A DNA stretch of 45,380 bases from Gallionellaceae bacterium (GTDB taxonomy: Bacteria > Pseudomonadota > Gammaproteobacteria > Burkholderiales > Gallionellaceae): assembly GCA_030834965.1 (NCBI GenBank), contig JAUQWW010000026.1:1-45380 (forward strand). The letters are read 5' to 3'. The notes under the pieces are model-generated. The model did not search any database, was not told the DNA's origin, and worked only from the letters and a program-made list of their open reading frames with translations. The position numbers and the translations under genes are program-made. Below are positions 1-7,543 of this stretch, piece after piece. The first letter of the stretch is position 1; each line of letters starts with the position of its first letter.

Positions 1-272
1 TGACATCGGCACAGGAAGGGCTGGACGAGATTCAGGCGGCGCTGGCGCGCAAGGACATGGCGGCAGTGGCTGCGCTGGGACACCGCATCAAGTCGCCGGC
101 GAAAACGGTGGGGGCGCTGGGGTTTGCTGAGCTGTGCCAGACACTGGAGCAGTGCAAACACGCTGCGGATGCGGAACAGGCGCAGAGCATCCTGTCTCAA
201 TTGTATTCATTGCTGGCACAGATCAGGATGCAAACAGAGACAAGTTTTCCCGGACAATCAAGTCCGAGGTAG
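1..272 (+). CDS. HPt (histidine phosphotransfer) domain, C-terminal part of a gene entering from the left
   Basis: The reading frame is open from base 3 and ends at TAG 270-272, so the start lies outside the window. The visible ~89 residues form a helical HPt domain: the motif ALGHRIKSPAKTVGALGF carries the phospho-accepting His, followed by the ELCQTLE helix usual for these domains. HPt domains relay phosphate between the receiver domain of a hybrid histidine kinase and a final response regulator. Because the upstream part is missing I cannot tell a stand-alone HPt protein from the tail of a hybrid kinase. An in-frame ATG at 57 is internal to the domain and is unlikely to be the start. Confidence 0.8.
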   Translation, partial: TSAQEGLDEIQAALARKDMAAVAALGHRIKSPAKTVGALGFAELCQTLEQCKHAADAEQAQSILSQLYSLLAQIRMQTETSFPGQSSPR

Positions 273-286
273 TCTGAAAAAGCCCC

Positions 287-2140
287 ATGACTGCTCCAAT
301 CATACCGCCACGCATGATCCTGTGCTGCCTGTTGCTGGTGATGAGTGCAGCTGCATTTGGCAAATCGCAAAACGCGCTCGGCAATCATCCTTCGTCCTAC
401 ATCGCAATGCACGCTGCGGATCGCGTGGCATGGCGCCTGTGGGGCCAGGAGGCGATCGACGAGGCAAGGCGAGAGGGCAAGCTGCTGTTTGTTTCCAGCG
501 GAAACTTTTCCTGCTACTGGTGCCATGTGATGCAGCGCGACAACTTTCTCAACCCGCGCATTGCGGCACTGATCAATCGCAATTTCATTCCGGTATTGAT
601 AGACAGCGAGTTGCAGCCCGCGCTGGATGCCCAGCTCACGCAATTCCTGAACCGCACGCTCGGTTACGCCGGCTGGCCGTTGCAGGTATTCATCACGCCG
701 GATGGCTATCCTCTGGCCGGAACAACGTATGCGCCGCCGGAAGAATTCGAACCGATGCTGCAAGAACTGGCCAATGAATGGAACAAGGACAGCAAGTCGC
801 TGGCGGCGCGCGCACAGCAGGCTGCGCTGGAACATCGGCGAACCCTGCCCCCGGTATCTGACACGCTGGAACAATGGGCGGGCAATGCCGCCACGGACGC
901 GCTGATACGCCAAGCTCTGGCGGCGTCTGACCCAGAGGCCGGCGGCTTCGGCAAGCAAAGCAAATTTCCGTCAACCCCGCAATTGCAGGCTCTGCTGTTT
1001 GCCTACAGACAGCGCGCCGAAATGCCGCTGCAGAGGTTCCTGATCCTGACCCTGGATCGCATGGTGAACGGGGGGCTGCATGACCCGCTTGGCGGAGGAT
1101 TCTTCCGTTACACGACAGATCGCGAGTGGCGGGAGCCGCATTTCGAGAAAATGCTGTATGACAACGCCCAGCTTGCCCTGCTGTATCTGCAGGCTGCACA
1201 GATACTCGATCGCCCCGATTACCTTCAAATCGGCCAAGAGACTCTCGATTTCATATTGCGCGAATTGTCCAGCCCGGAAGGCGGGATGATGTCCAGTCTT
1301 GCGGCGGTGGGCAAATCCATGCACGAGGGAGAATATTACCTGTGGAACCGTGACGAGCTTGAAACCCTGCTGACGCCAGCCGAGTTTCGCTTGCTCGGCC
1401 AGGCTTGGGACATGCAGCGCAATGCCTCGCGAGAGGAAAAATACTTGCCGAGGCGCATCCGTTCGGCCCAGCAAATCGCCATTCTGCGCGGAGACGATAT
1501 CGGCACGGTGGAAAAATCGCTGCAACAGGTACAGAAAAAATTGCTGCGCGCACGCAGTACGCGGACACTGCCACGCGACAGAAAACAACTTGCAAGCTGG
1601 AATGGACTCGCGCTCGCCGCACTGGCACAGGGCGCCCAGCTGCCACATGGGGAAAATTATCGCCGTGCCGGTCAGCGCCTGCGCGATTACCTGGTGAAGA
1701 TTCTGTGGGATGGAAAGCAGTTGCACCGGGTGCGGGCACAACACAGGCAACGGACCGAGGGTACACTGGAAGACTACGCGCTGGCAGCCAAAGGGCTGCT
1801 GGCTTGGTCACAAGTGAGCCGCAATGCGGCAGATGGGCGCCTGGCCGGACAGATCATCGACGGGGCGTGGCGCCGCTTTTACAACGAAAAGACCGGCTGG
1901 CAATTGGAACAGCGTTCCCTGCTGCCGGTCGAATCTGCCATCGCTGCACTTCCCGATGGCGCCTTGCCGTCTGCCTCTGCCACGCTGCTGTCGGCAAGCC
2001 TGGAGTGGGCAAGCACGACCCGGGATAGCGAACTGCGCAAACGCGCGCTTGTCGCACTCAATGCCGGGCGCCTGCAGTTCAATGACAGCCCATTTGGCTA
2101 TGCCAGCTATGCTGCCGCCTTTGTTCGGGCGCAGAATTAA
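287..2140 (+). CDS. Secreted thioredoxin-fold DUF255 (YyaL/SSP411-type) protein
   Basis: 617 residues. The N-terminus MTAPIIPPRMILCCLLLVMSAAAFG looks like a signal peptide, so it is probably periplasmic, unlike most cytoplasmic YyaL proteins. Residues ~45-175 form the thioredoxin-like DUF255 domain with the family motif CYWCHVM (C76 and C79 as the CxxC pair) and a GWPLQVFITPDG cis-Pro region. The remaining ~430 residues match the alpha/alpha-barrel part (GGFGKQSKFPST, GGLHDPLGGGFFRYTTD, FEKMLYDNAQL). It is somewhat shorter than the usual ~680 residues. The family is linked to thioredoxin folds and six-hairpin glycosidase-like barrels, but its reaction is not established. It begins 14 bases after the HPt gene. 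Confidence 0.88.
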   Translation: MTAPIIPPRMILCCLLLVMSAAAFGKSQNALGNHPSSYIAMHAADRVAWRLWGQEAIDEARREGKLLFVSSGNFSCYWCHVMQRDNFLNPRIAALINRNFIPVLIDSELQPALDAQLTQFLNRTLGYAGWPLQVFITPDGYPLAGTTYAPPEEFEPMLQELANEWNKDSKSLAARAQQAALEHRRTLPPVSDTLEQWAGNAATDALIRQALAASDPEAGGFGKQSKFPSTPQLQALLFAYRQRAEMPLQRFLILTLDRMVNGGLHDPLGGGFFRYTTDREWREPHFEKMLYDNAQLALLYLQAAQILDRPDYLQIGQETLDFILRELSSPEGGMMSSLAAVGKSMHEGEYYLWNRDELETLLTPAEFRLLGQAWDMQRNASREEKYLPRRIRSAQQIAILRGDDIGTVEKSLQQVQKKLLRARSTRTLPRDRKQLASWNGLALAALAQGAQLPHGENYRRAGQRLRDYLVKILWDGKQLHRVRAQHRQRTEGTLEDYALAAKGLLAWSQVSRNAADGRLAGQIIDGAWRRFYNEKTGWQLEQRSLLPVESAIAALPDGALPSASATLLSASLEWASTTRDSELRKRALVALNAGRLQFNDSPFGYASYAAAFVRAQN

Positions 2141-2175
2141 CTTGGAAAAATGATAGCGGTCCAGGCCACTGGGTT

Positions 2176-2562
2176 TTATTCCGGCACACCCTGCCAAAGC
2201 ATGTCGTACCCCAGCTCCTTGCTGTCCGTACACATCTCTCCCACAGCCGAAAACTTGGCCTTGAACACCTCGTCCGCATGCGATCTTTCATGCTCCTCGA
2301 AAGACCGCCAGTAAGTGACGATCGCAATATGGTCATCCGCCGCCCTGGATTCGCTCAGCGAACCTTCATCCGAAACAAATCCCGAGAACTTGAACACCTG
2401 CCCGGCGATGAATCCGCCCTTGTCCCCGCCATAGGTGTTTTTCACGACATTGCACATCTCTCCCAGCGCCAGCTCGACCTCATCAATCTCGACACCAGGT
2501 TTAAGCTTGAGCGTATTGAAAAGCATTTTCGCCCCGAAGGGGATGCTGACTGGTTCAAACAT
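2176..2562 (-). CDS. Conserved hypothetical protein, possible dimeric alpha/beta-barrel (ABM-like) fold
   Basis: 128 residues, cytoplasmic (no signal peptide). Segments such as HIAIVTYWRSFEEHERSHADEVFKAKF resemble the strand-helix pattern of antibiotic-biosynthesis-monooxygenase-like dimeric alpha/beta barrels, where a W..EE.H.RSH motif sits after a beta strand. That fold call is my inference; I do not recognise a named family. A good ribosome site (GGAGG, 7 bases before the ATG) supports the start at 2562. It lies 68 bases downstream of the DsrC/TusE-like gene on the same strand and probably shares its promoter, so a redox or sulfur-linked role is possible but unproven. Confidence 0.75.
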   Translation of the reverse strand: MFEPVSIPFGAKMLFNTLKLKPGVEIDEVELALGEMCNVVKNTYGGDKGGFIAGQVFKFSGFVSDEGSLSESRAADDHIAIVTYWRSFEEHERSHADEVFKAKFSAVGEMCTDSKELGYDMLWQGVPE

Positions 2563-2630
2563 GATAGCCCTCCAAATGAAGTTAGACGAAGCCGCCGGGT
2601 TTCACCGACCTGCGGCCCGACAGTTACGAC

Positions 2631-2924
2631 TCAGACGCAGCCGGTTGGCTTGGGCATGCCGCCGTATTTGGTGATCGGCTTCATCGGGCCCGTCATCCAC
2701 AACTCGAAGACCTCTTTCTGATCTTCACCGATGAATTTGGCGAACTTGCGTATCGGCGGGACCGTGCCAAATTCCTCGTAATACTCGCGTGCCTTCTCGA
2801 TCTGCACCCACTTCTGCTCATTCAACTCATAGCCATCAGCCTCGGCCATCAGGCGACCAATTTCCGGCGTCCACTTGCTCATATCAACTAGATAGCCATC
2901 ACCATCACGATTTGGAATTTCCAT
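2631..2924 (-). CDS. DsrC/TusE-family sulfur-carrier protein lacking the second cysteine
   Basis: 97 residues. The family is recognised by the C-terminal signature MPKPTGCV with the penultimate Cys (C96, CysA) and by the helical core (DMSKWTPEIG, KAREYYEEFGTVPPIRKFAK). DsrC proteins of sulfur oxidisers and reducers carry a second Cys 11 residues upstream that forms the trisulfide; here that position (residue 85) is Thr. With one Cys it resembles TusE of the tRNA 2-thiouridine relay or the regulatory DsrC homologues. No dsrEFH, tusBCD or other sulfur genes lie nearby. Ribosome site AAGGATG is well placed before ATG 2924. A clear sigma70-like promoter lies upstream (2960-2988). Confidence 0.9.
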   Translation of the reverse strand: MEIPNRDGDGYLVDMSKWTPEIGRLMAEADGYELNEQKWVQIEKAREYYEEFGTVPPIRKFAKFIGEDQKEVFELWMTGPMKPITKYGGMPKPTGCV

Positions 2925-2948
2925 ATTTGCATCCTTTCACAGTAAATT

Positions 2949-2958
2949 AGCATATGCT
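2949..2958. promoter_or_regulatory. Perfect 10-base palindrome at the predicted start of transcription
   Basis: AGCATATGCT is a perfect palindrome directly downstream of the -10 element of the promoter at 2960-2988, overlapping the expected +1. The position suits an operator, but no regulator is identified, and a 10-base palindrome in AT-rich DNA could be chance. Confidence 0.35.
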
Positions 2959-2959
2959 T

Positions 2960-2988
2960 ATTAAATAATATCCGACTGAATTAGTCAA
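2960..2988 (-). promoter_or_regulatory. Sigma70-like promoter of the DsrC/TusE-like gene
   Basis: Read on the minus strand: -35 TTGACT (2988-2983), a 17-base spacer, and -10 TTTAAT (2965-2960). Each hexamer matches 5 of 6 consensus bases. It lies 36-64 bases before the ATG at 2924 and would drive the DsrC/TusE-like gene and probably the downstream hypothetical gene. Confidence 0.7.
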
Positions 2989-3134
2989 GTTTATGATGTA
3001 AACAGGATGCATCAAATAATGCAGCCATTTACACAGCCCGTCTGCCAGCAAGGCTGGCAGACCAGTTCGAAGTCGAAGATGCGAGAACGGCGACTGCTTT
3101 TTTCACTTGACCCAACTTCTGCTACAGTCCCGCC

Positions 3135-3851
3135 ATGAGCAAACAAACCCTGGACCGCATCCTGCAATCGCAAGGCTTCGGCACACGCAAGTGGTGCGCC
3201 GAACTGATCGCCGATGGCGAAGTAAGCATCAATGGCGAAGTCGTCACCGACAGCCGCGCGGCTTTCGAGACCAGCGGCTTGCAGTTCACGCTCTTTGGCG
3301 AAACGTGGACTTACCGCGAGCACGTGTACATCGCGTTGAACAAACCCGCCGATTACGAATGCTCGCGCAAACCCAGCCATCACCCCGGCGTACTCTCCCT
3401 GTTGCCGGAACAGTTTGCCCGGCGCGACGTGCAGCCGGTCGGCCGCCTCGACCACGACACCACCGGCCTGCTGCTGATGTCCGACGATGGCACATTCATC
3501 CACGCACAATCCTCCCCCAAGCGCCATATCCCCAAAGTCTATGTCGCCACCACGCACGAGCCGGTGACGCCGCAACTCGTCGCACAACTATTGGGCGGCG
3601 TGAAGCTGCACGATGAACCTTCTCCCTTGGCGGCGGTCACATGCCACATGGTCGATGCGCACCAACTGGAGATCGTGCTGGAACAGGGCAAATATCATCA
3701 GGTGAAACGCATGCTGGCCGCTGCCGGAAATCATTGCACAGCACTGCATCGCTCGCAGATTGGCAATCTGAAACTCGATGCGCTGGGACTGGCGGAAGGC
3801 GAATGGTGCTACCTGGGCGAGGCGCAACGAGCGCTGCTGGCAAGCGATTAA
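3135..3851 (+). CDS. rsuA: 16S rRNA pseudouridine(516) synthase, RsuA family
   Basis: 238 residues. The N-terminal S4 RNA-binding domain (residues ~1-60, LDRILQSQGFGTRKWCAELIADGEVSINGEVV) is followed by the RsuA/RluB/E/F catalytic domain. The active-site motif GRLDHDTTGLLLMSDDG contains the catalytic Asp, and GKYHQVKRMLAA is the conserved C-terminal motif. Size and domain order match RsuA (E. coli 231 residues), which isomerises U516 of 16S rRNA; the neighbouring RluE/RluF specificities cannot be fully excluded from sequence reading alone. It stands alone, divergent from the DsrC-like gene. Confidence 0.88.
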   Translation: MSKQTLDRILQSQGFGTRKWCAELIADGEVSINGEVVTDSRAAFETSGLQFTLFGETWTYREHVYIALNKPADYECSRKPSHHPGVLSLLPEQFARRDVQPVGRLDHDTTGLLLMSDDGTFIHAQSSPKRHIPKVYVATTHEPVTPQLVAQLLGGVKLHDEPSPLAAVTCHMVDAHQLEIVLEQGKYHQVKRMLAAAGNHCTALHRSQIGNLKLDALGLAEGEWCYLGEAQRALLASD

Positions 3852-3978
3852 CTCAGGCCGATGCCTATTGCCCATCCTGCGCGTGGTGCTTTGCTTCGCA
3901 TGTAATCACCATCGTGTTAGAGTCGAAAGCACAAGTTCATACGATTCTCGTTTTTCATTTATCTAAAAGGAATAAGTC

Positions 3979-4503
3979 ATGAAACAATCTATTGGTTTTC
4001 TTGCAGTGATTTCCTGTTTCGCACTGAGTGCCACTGCGGCGCTTGCCGATGGCGAAAAGTGCGACTCCCCCATGCATAAGCAATCCAGTGCGTCACGACA
4101 AGGAACCATGTTCAGCAATGCCGATACCAATGGCGATGGCTCCATCTCTAAAGCCGAGTTCGACGATTATCATGCCAAACGCAGCGCCGAACATTTCAAT
4201 GCAATGGATGCCAACAAGGACGACAAACTCACGCCGGATGAAATGCATAGCGGGCACAAGAATAAGATGAAGCGTAACGATGGCACGGCACATCTCGACA
4301 AGCGCTTTAATGCAGCCGACGCCAACCATGATGGCGGGCTGGACAAGGAAGAAGCCAACGCGATGCCCATGTTGAAATCCAACTTCGGCAAAGTGGACAC
4401 CAACAAGGATGGCAAGGTAACGCGCCAGGAATACCTTGACGCAATGCCATTGCTGCATCGTGCCAAAGATATAGACACGAGCGGAAAAGGACAAATGTTG
4501 TAG
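3979..4503 (+). CDS. Exported EF-hand calcium-binding protein
   Basis: 174 residues with a signal peptide (MKQSIGFLAVISCFALSATAALA, predicted cut near residue 23). Four EF-hand loops are visible at residues 49-60 (DTNGDGSISKAE), 77-88 (DANKDDKLTPDE), 114-125 (DANHDGGLDKEE) and 140-151 (DTNKDGKVTRQE), each with acidic ligands at positions 1, 3, 5 and 12 or close substitutes. The protein is therefore probably a periplasmic calcium buffer or sensor; no enzymatic domain is present. A ribosome site AAAGGAAT precedes the ATG. An intrinsic terminator follows 21 bases after the stop, so this looks like a monocistronic unit. Confidence 0.88.
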   Translation: MKQSIGFLAVISCFALSATAALADGEKCDSPMHKQSSASRQGTMFSNADTNGDGSISKAEFDDYHAKRSAEHFNAMDANKDDKLTPDEMHSGHKNKMKRNDGTAHLDKRFNAADANHDGGLDKEEANAMPMLKSNFGKVDTNKDGKVTRQEYLDAMPLLHRAKDIDTSGKGQML

Positions 4504-4524
4504 AAATATCCGGAATCCGTAACG

Positions 4525-4552
4525 ACAAGGCCAGCTTAATGCTGGCCTTGTT
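4525..4552 (+). terminator. Intrinsic terminator after the EF-hand gene
   Basis: An 11-base-pair stem (ACAAGGCCAGC, loop TTAAT, GCTGGCCTTGT) followed by a short T-rich stretch. It lies between convergent genes and may serve both directions; the T-run is weak. Confidence 0.75.
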
Positions 4553-4579
4553 ATTCGTAACGAGTAACGAGCGGCCCGA

Positions 4580-5023
4580 TCATTTTTTGCTGCGCGGTTT
4601 GCGCACCTGAAATGCCGCCACCGACTGGATGATTCGCGAATAAGGCAGCTCTTCAAGGCTGCCGAATTTCTGGCGCGATGCCTCGACCAGCGCCACCACA
4701 TCCCCGCCCCCTTCCGCCGCATCCAGCACCTGCTGCAAACCATGCAGCCCGCCGCACTGCACCTTCATGTTTCCGGCATGGGTAAGCGGTTCATCCGCAT
4801 GAGTCTGCTTGAGCGCAAATGCGGAATTGCGCCGCAACAATTCATACAACTCGCAGCATTGCTCGCGCGCTGCCGCCCGTGCGCAGACCACCACCTCACG
4901 CTCGGCGATGGCGCGTTTGCGGGAGAGCGAACAACCGCAGCAGAGGGCAAGGATGGCCTTGCCGAATGGACATGCCTGGGGATCGGTGGATTGCAGCTTT
5001 TGTCGGAACTCGCTCTCGTCCAT
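4580..5023 (-). CDS. Cysteine-rich conserved hypothetical protein
   Basis: 147 residues, no signal peptide. The N-terminal half is rich in Cys: CPFGKAILALCCGCSLS (C18, C28, C29, C31), then VVVCARAAAREQCCELYELL, plus one more Cys in MKVQCGG. The spacing could bind an Fe-S cluster or metal, but no known motif is matched and I do not recognise the family. The C-terminus ends in a basic tail (RKPRSKK). It follows the 75-residue gene at 5036-5263 by 12 bases on the same strand, so the two are probably co-transcribed. Confidence 0.72.
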   Translation of the reverse strand: MDESEFRQKLQSTDPQACPFGKAILALCCGCSLSRKRAIAEREVVVCARAAAREQCCELYELLRRNSAFALKQTHADEPLTHAGNMKVQCGGLHGLQQVLDAAEGGGDVVALVEASRQKFGSLEELPYSRIIQSVAAFQVRKPRSKK

Positions 5024-5035
5024 CCTGCGGTTTCC

Positions 5036-5263
5036 CTAGTCGTCGCCCAGTTCCGGCGCAGGTTCGCGCACCTGCGACAGAAAATCCTCCGCTCCCAGCT
5101 CATTCTCGGCAAATACCATCTTCACCGCACACTGCTCCGTCAGCGCCAGCTCGCGGCGCAATTCCTTGGCACGCGCCGAAGCCGGACGGAATTCATCATG
5201 CTGCTCGATCTTCTCCAGCCGCAGGATAGGATTCTGGAAAACCTTGTAAATGTAGTACGGCAT
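5036..5263 (-). CDS. Small conserved hypothetical protein (MPYYIYKVF family)
   Basis: 75 residues. It starts MPYYIYKVFQNPILRLEKIEQHDEF, a pattern I have seen in small betaproteobacterial hypothetical proteins next to the Cys-rich gene, followed by a charged helix (ARAKELRRELAL) and an acidic C-terminus. No function is known to me. Gene order with the downstream Cys-rich protein and the ribosome site AGGAGT before the ATG support it as real. Confidence 0.72.
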   Translation of the reverse strand: MPYYIYKVFQNPILRLEKIEQHDEFRPASARAKELRRELALTEQCAVKMVFAENELGAEDFLSQVREPAPELGDD

Positions 5264-5296
5264 GCCGACTCCTCAACTCTGTTTATCAATAGATGA

Positions 5297-5338
5297 GCGG
5301 ACATGTTATATCATTACTCACTAATATACATGTCTGCC
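5297..5338. promoter_or_regulatory. Imperfect dyad in the promoter region upstream of the 75-residue gene
   Basis: The arms GCGGACATGTTATAT and ATATACATGTCTGCC face each other around a 12-base AT-rich centre. It sits 34 bases upstream of the start at 5263, where an operator or promoter would be expected. No regulator is identified. Confidence 0.3.
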
Positions 5339-5419
5339 GTAAACCGGCCTCGCAAGCCCATTCCAAACCAGCATAAAAAGCCGGAGGCCCTGCGGCCACA
5401 CACCCTGCAATGCGCGGAA

Positions 5420-5761
5420 TTATTCGGTTACCAGCGTAACCACGGTTGCTGCGGTAGCCTTATCAATATCCAGCTGCACTTCACAGTACTCATTGATTTC
5501 GCTGTTGGGCGTAGGATCATCCGCACAACTGCAACCGCCTATCACCCCCTTGTAGAAAATCCCGGCCTGCACGCGAATCACATCTTCCGTCTCGGCAACA
5601 CGGTTGATCACCACTGTGATCGGCTCATCAGCAACATAGTTGCCGGTCGAGAGTCCCTGCTGCAAAGGCAGCTCACCCGCCCTCTGTGCAATTTCCTGTT
5701 TGAGGATGATCTCGAACTCGGGCGTACCCCACGCGTTCAGTGCGTTGTCGAGTCTAAGCAT
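5420..5761 (-). CDS. Conserved hypothetical protein with CSCADDPTP motif
   Basis: 113 residues. The C-terminal half contains GIFYKGVIGGCSCADDPTPNS followed by NEYCEVQLDIDKAT, giving three Cys in a pattern that could bind metal; the pattern is conserved in similar hypothetical proteins I recall but cannot name. No signal peptide. The start ATG at 5761 has AAAGG at a suitable distance. It begins 12 bases after the pepD stop on the same strand and is probably read from the pepD message. Confidence 0.75.
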   Translation of the reverse strand: MLRLDNALNAWGTPEFEIILKQEIAQRAGELPLQQGLSTGNYVADEPITVVINRVAETEDVIRVQAGIFYKGVIGGCSCADDPTPNSEINEYCEVQLDIDKATAATVVTLVTE

Positions 5762-5773
5762 GGCGGCGGCCTT

Positions 5774-7306
5774 TCATCGATTGCTTGCCAATGCCTGCAA
5801 TATAGCCCTAAGCAACTGCCAGCAGCGCGCGACTGATTCGATCTCAACCCGTTCCCCGGGCGCGTGGGCGCCGCGTATATCGGGACCGAAGGAAATCATG
5901 TCCAGATGCGGGTGGCTGGCAGCGAGCAGGCCGCATTCCAGACCGGCGTGAATCACATTCAGGCTGGCAGGCTGGCCAAATTGCGCAGTGTATGCACGCT
6001 GGCACAGCGCGAGCAAGTGTGAAGATGGGTTCGGCGTCCACCCCGGATACGCTCCATCCTTCCATGCCTGCAAGCCATGGGCGGCTGCATGTGCAGCCAG
6101 TTCATCGGCCAGCCCATCAGCGCGCCCATCGCGCAGCGAGCGCACCTTGAAGGTGGCACGGAACGCGCCCTGTTCCAGCGCAAGCACGCCGAGGTTGCTT
6201 GAGGTATCGGTCACACCGGGGAACGCATCGCTGATGCGCGCCACGCCGTTAGGAGCGCTGTCCAGGAAGCCAAGCAGGCGGTCGCGCTGCGCCGTGCTGA
6301 TAACTGTGCACGGAGTTGATGCCCCTGTTCCATCCCCCTCTTCCCCCCCCATCCCACATGCCCCCTCGCTACGCTCTCCCCCTCTGCAGGAGGGGAGGAG
6401 TGCTTGCTGCACTGCCAAACGCACGCTCACATCCACCTTTGCAAACCTGTCCCGCCACTCCCCAAGCTTTTGCTCCGCCCACTTCTCCACTCGCGCCACA
6501 TCGGCAGCAGGCAGCGCACACACCGCCACCGCCTCGCGCGGTATCGCGTTGCGCGCCGTGCCGCCCTGCATCCCGATCAGGCGCAGATCGGTGCGTGCGC
6601 ACAGCTCACGCAGCGCCTCCGCCAGCAGCTGGATCGCATTCCCGCGCCCGAGATGAATGTCGATGCCGGAATGCCCGCCGCGCAAACCGGACACTTCCAG
6701 CCGCCGCATCACATAACCCTGAGGCACCTGTTCCTGCTCGCACTCATGGCGCACCTCTACATCCACGCCACCGGCGCAGCCCAGATAAAAATGCCCCCAC
6801 TCCTCCGTATCCAGATTGATCAGCATCCTGCCCTGCAACGTACCCGGTGCCAGCCCGCGCGCGCCATCCATGCCGGATTCCTCGTTGACAGTGAGCAGCA
6901 CCTCCAGCGGTGGATGCACCAGCCCCCGTTCTTCCAGAGCGGCCAGCGACAGCGCGACGCCGATGCCATTGTCCGCGCCCAGCGTCGTGTCCTCTGCCAC
7001 CACCCAGCCTTCGCGCACCACGGCCTTGATCGCATCGCGCTCGAAGTCGTGCTGCGTGCCGGCATTGGCCTGGCACACCATGTCGAGGTGGCCCTGCAGG
7101 ATCACGCCGGGCAGAGCCTCGCAGCCGGGGGTGCCCGGCTTTTTCAGGATCAGATTGCCCGCAGCATCCACAACGGTCACGATGCCGCGCGCGTTCGCCC
7201 ATTCGATCAGATGCTCACGCAGCGCCGCTTCGTGCAGCGAGGGGCGCGGCGTCGCGCACAGCGTGGCGAAGTGTGCCCAGACAGTGGAAGGCTGCAGATT
7301 ATTCAA
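5774..7306 (-). CDS. pepD: Cytosolic beta-alanyl/Xaa-His dipeptidase PepD (M20)
   Basis: 510 residues against ~485 for E. coli PepD. It hydrolyses X-His dipeptides with a dinuclear zinc site. The M20 ligands and catalytic residues are visible: H73 and D75 (GHLDMV), D112 (GADNGIG), E142/E143 (NEESGMDG), D166 (NLDTEEWG) and H453 (IHAGLECG). The lid domain lies at ~190-390. The extra length comes mainly from residues ~304-333, a Gly/Ser/Glu-rich stretch encoded by C-rich repeat-like DNA at 6308-6397 that is in frame and lies in the lid domain. The catalytic core is intact, so the enzyme is likely active. Confidence 0.93.
   Translation of the reverse strand: MNNLQPSTVWAHFATLCATPRPSLHEAALREHLIEWANARGIVTVVDAAGNLILKKPGTPGCEALPGVILQGHLDMVCQANAGTQHDFERDAIKAVVREGWVVAEDTTLGADNGIGVALSLAALEERGLVHPPLEVLLTVNEESGMDGARGLAPGTLQGRMLINLDTEEWGHFYLGCAGGVDVEVRHECEQEQVPQGYVMRRLEVSGLRGGHSGIDIHLGRGNAIQLLAEALRELCARTDLRLIGMQGGTARNAIPREAVAVCALPAADVARVEKWAEQKLGEWRDRFAKVDVSVRLAVQQALLPSCRGGERSEGACGMGGEEGDGTGASTPCTVISTAQRDRLLGFLDSAPNGVARISDAFPGVTDTSSNLGVLALEQGAFRATFKVRSLRDGRADGLADELAAHAAAHGLQAWKDGAYPGWTPNPSSHLLALCQRAYTAQFGQPASLNVIHAGLECGLLAASHPHLDMISFGPDIRGAHAPGERVEIESVARCWQLLRAILQALASNR
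6308..6397 (-). repeat. C-rich palindromic repeat-like insert inside pepD
   Basis: This ~90-base segment encodes the non-conserved residues ~304-333 of PepD. It contains long C-runs and the near-palindrome CCCCCTCTGCAGGAGGGG at its right end (6380-6397). Its composition differs sharply from the flanking coding sequence and resembles the C-rich elements seen between genes at 28055-28092 and 36980-37010. Confidence 0.5.
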
Positions 7307-7543
7307 GTTAAGAATCCCTCATTTGAAGGTTGCCGTTCAAAAAGCCGAATATAATGCCGCCTCATTGTATCCCCAGTGTTCCCGGCGCCGGGCCAGGTTT
7401 CCCTGGCCTCGCGCAAACTGTGACCAATGTCACATACAAAACCTTCCACCTTCTTTATCATCGCCCGGGCTTGGCTGGAAAACAACGACATCCCTGCCAT
7501 CCCGAAGTCACTTTTACCAACCACACCACAGGAAGAGTATTTC

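Noticed and set aside
6404-7354. 316-codon plus-strand frame
   Set aside because: Antisense shadow of pepD; no recognisable domain or ribosome site.
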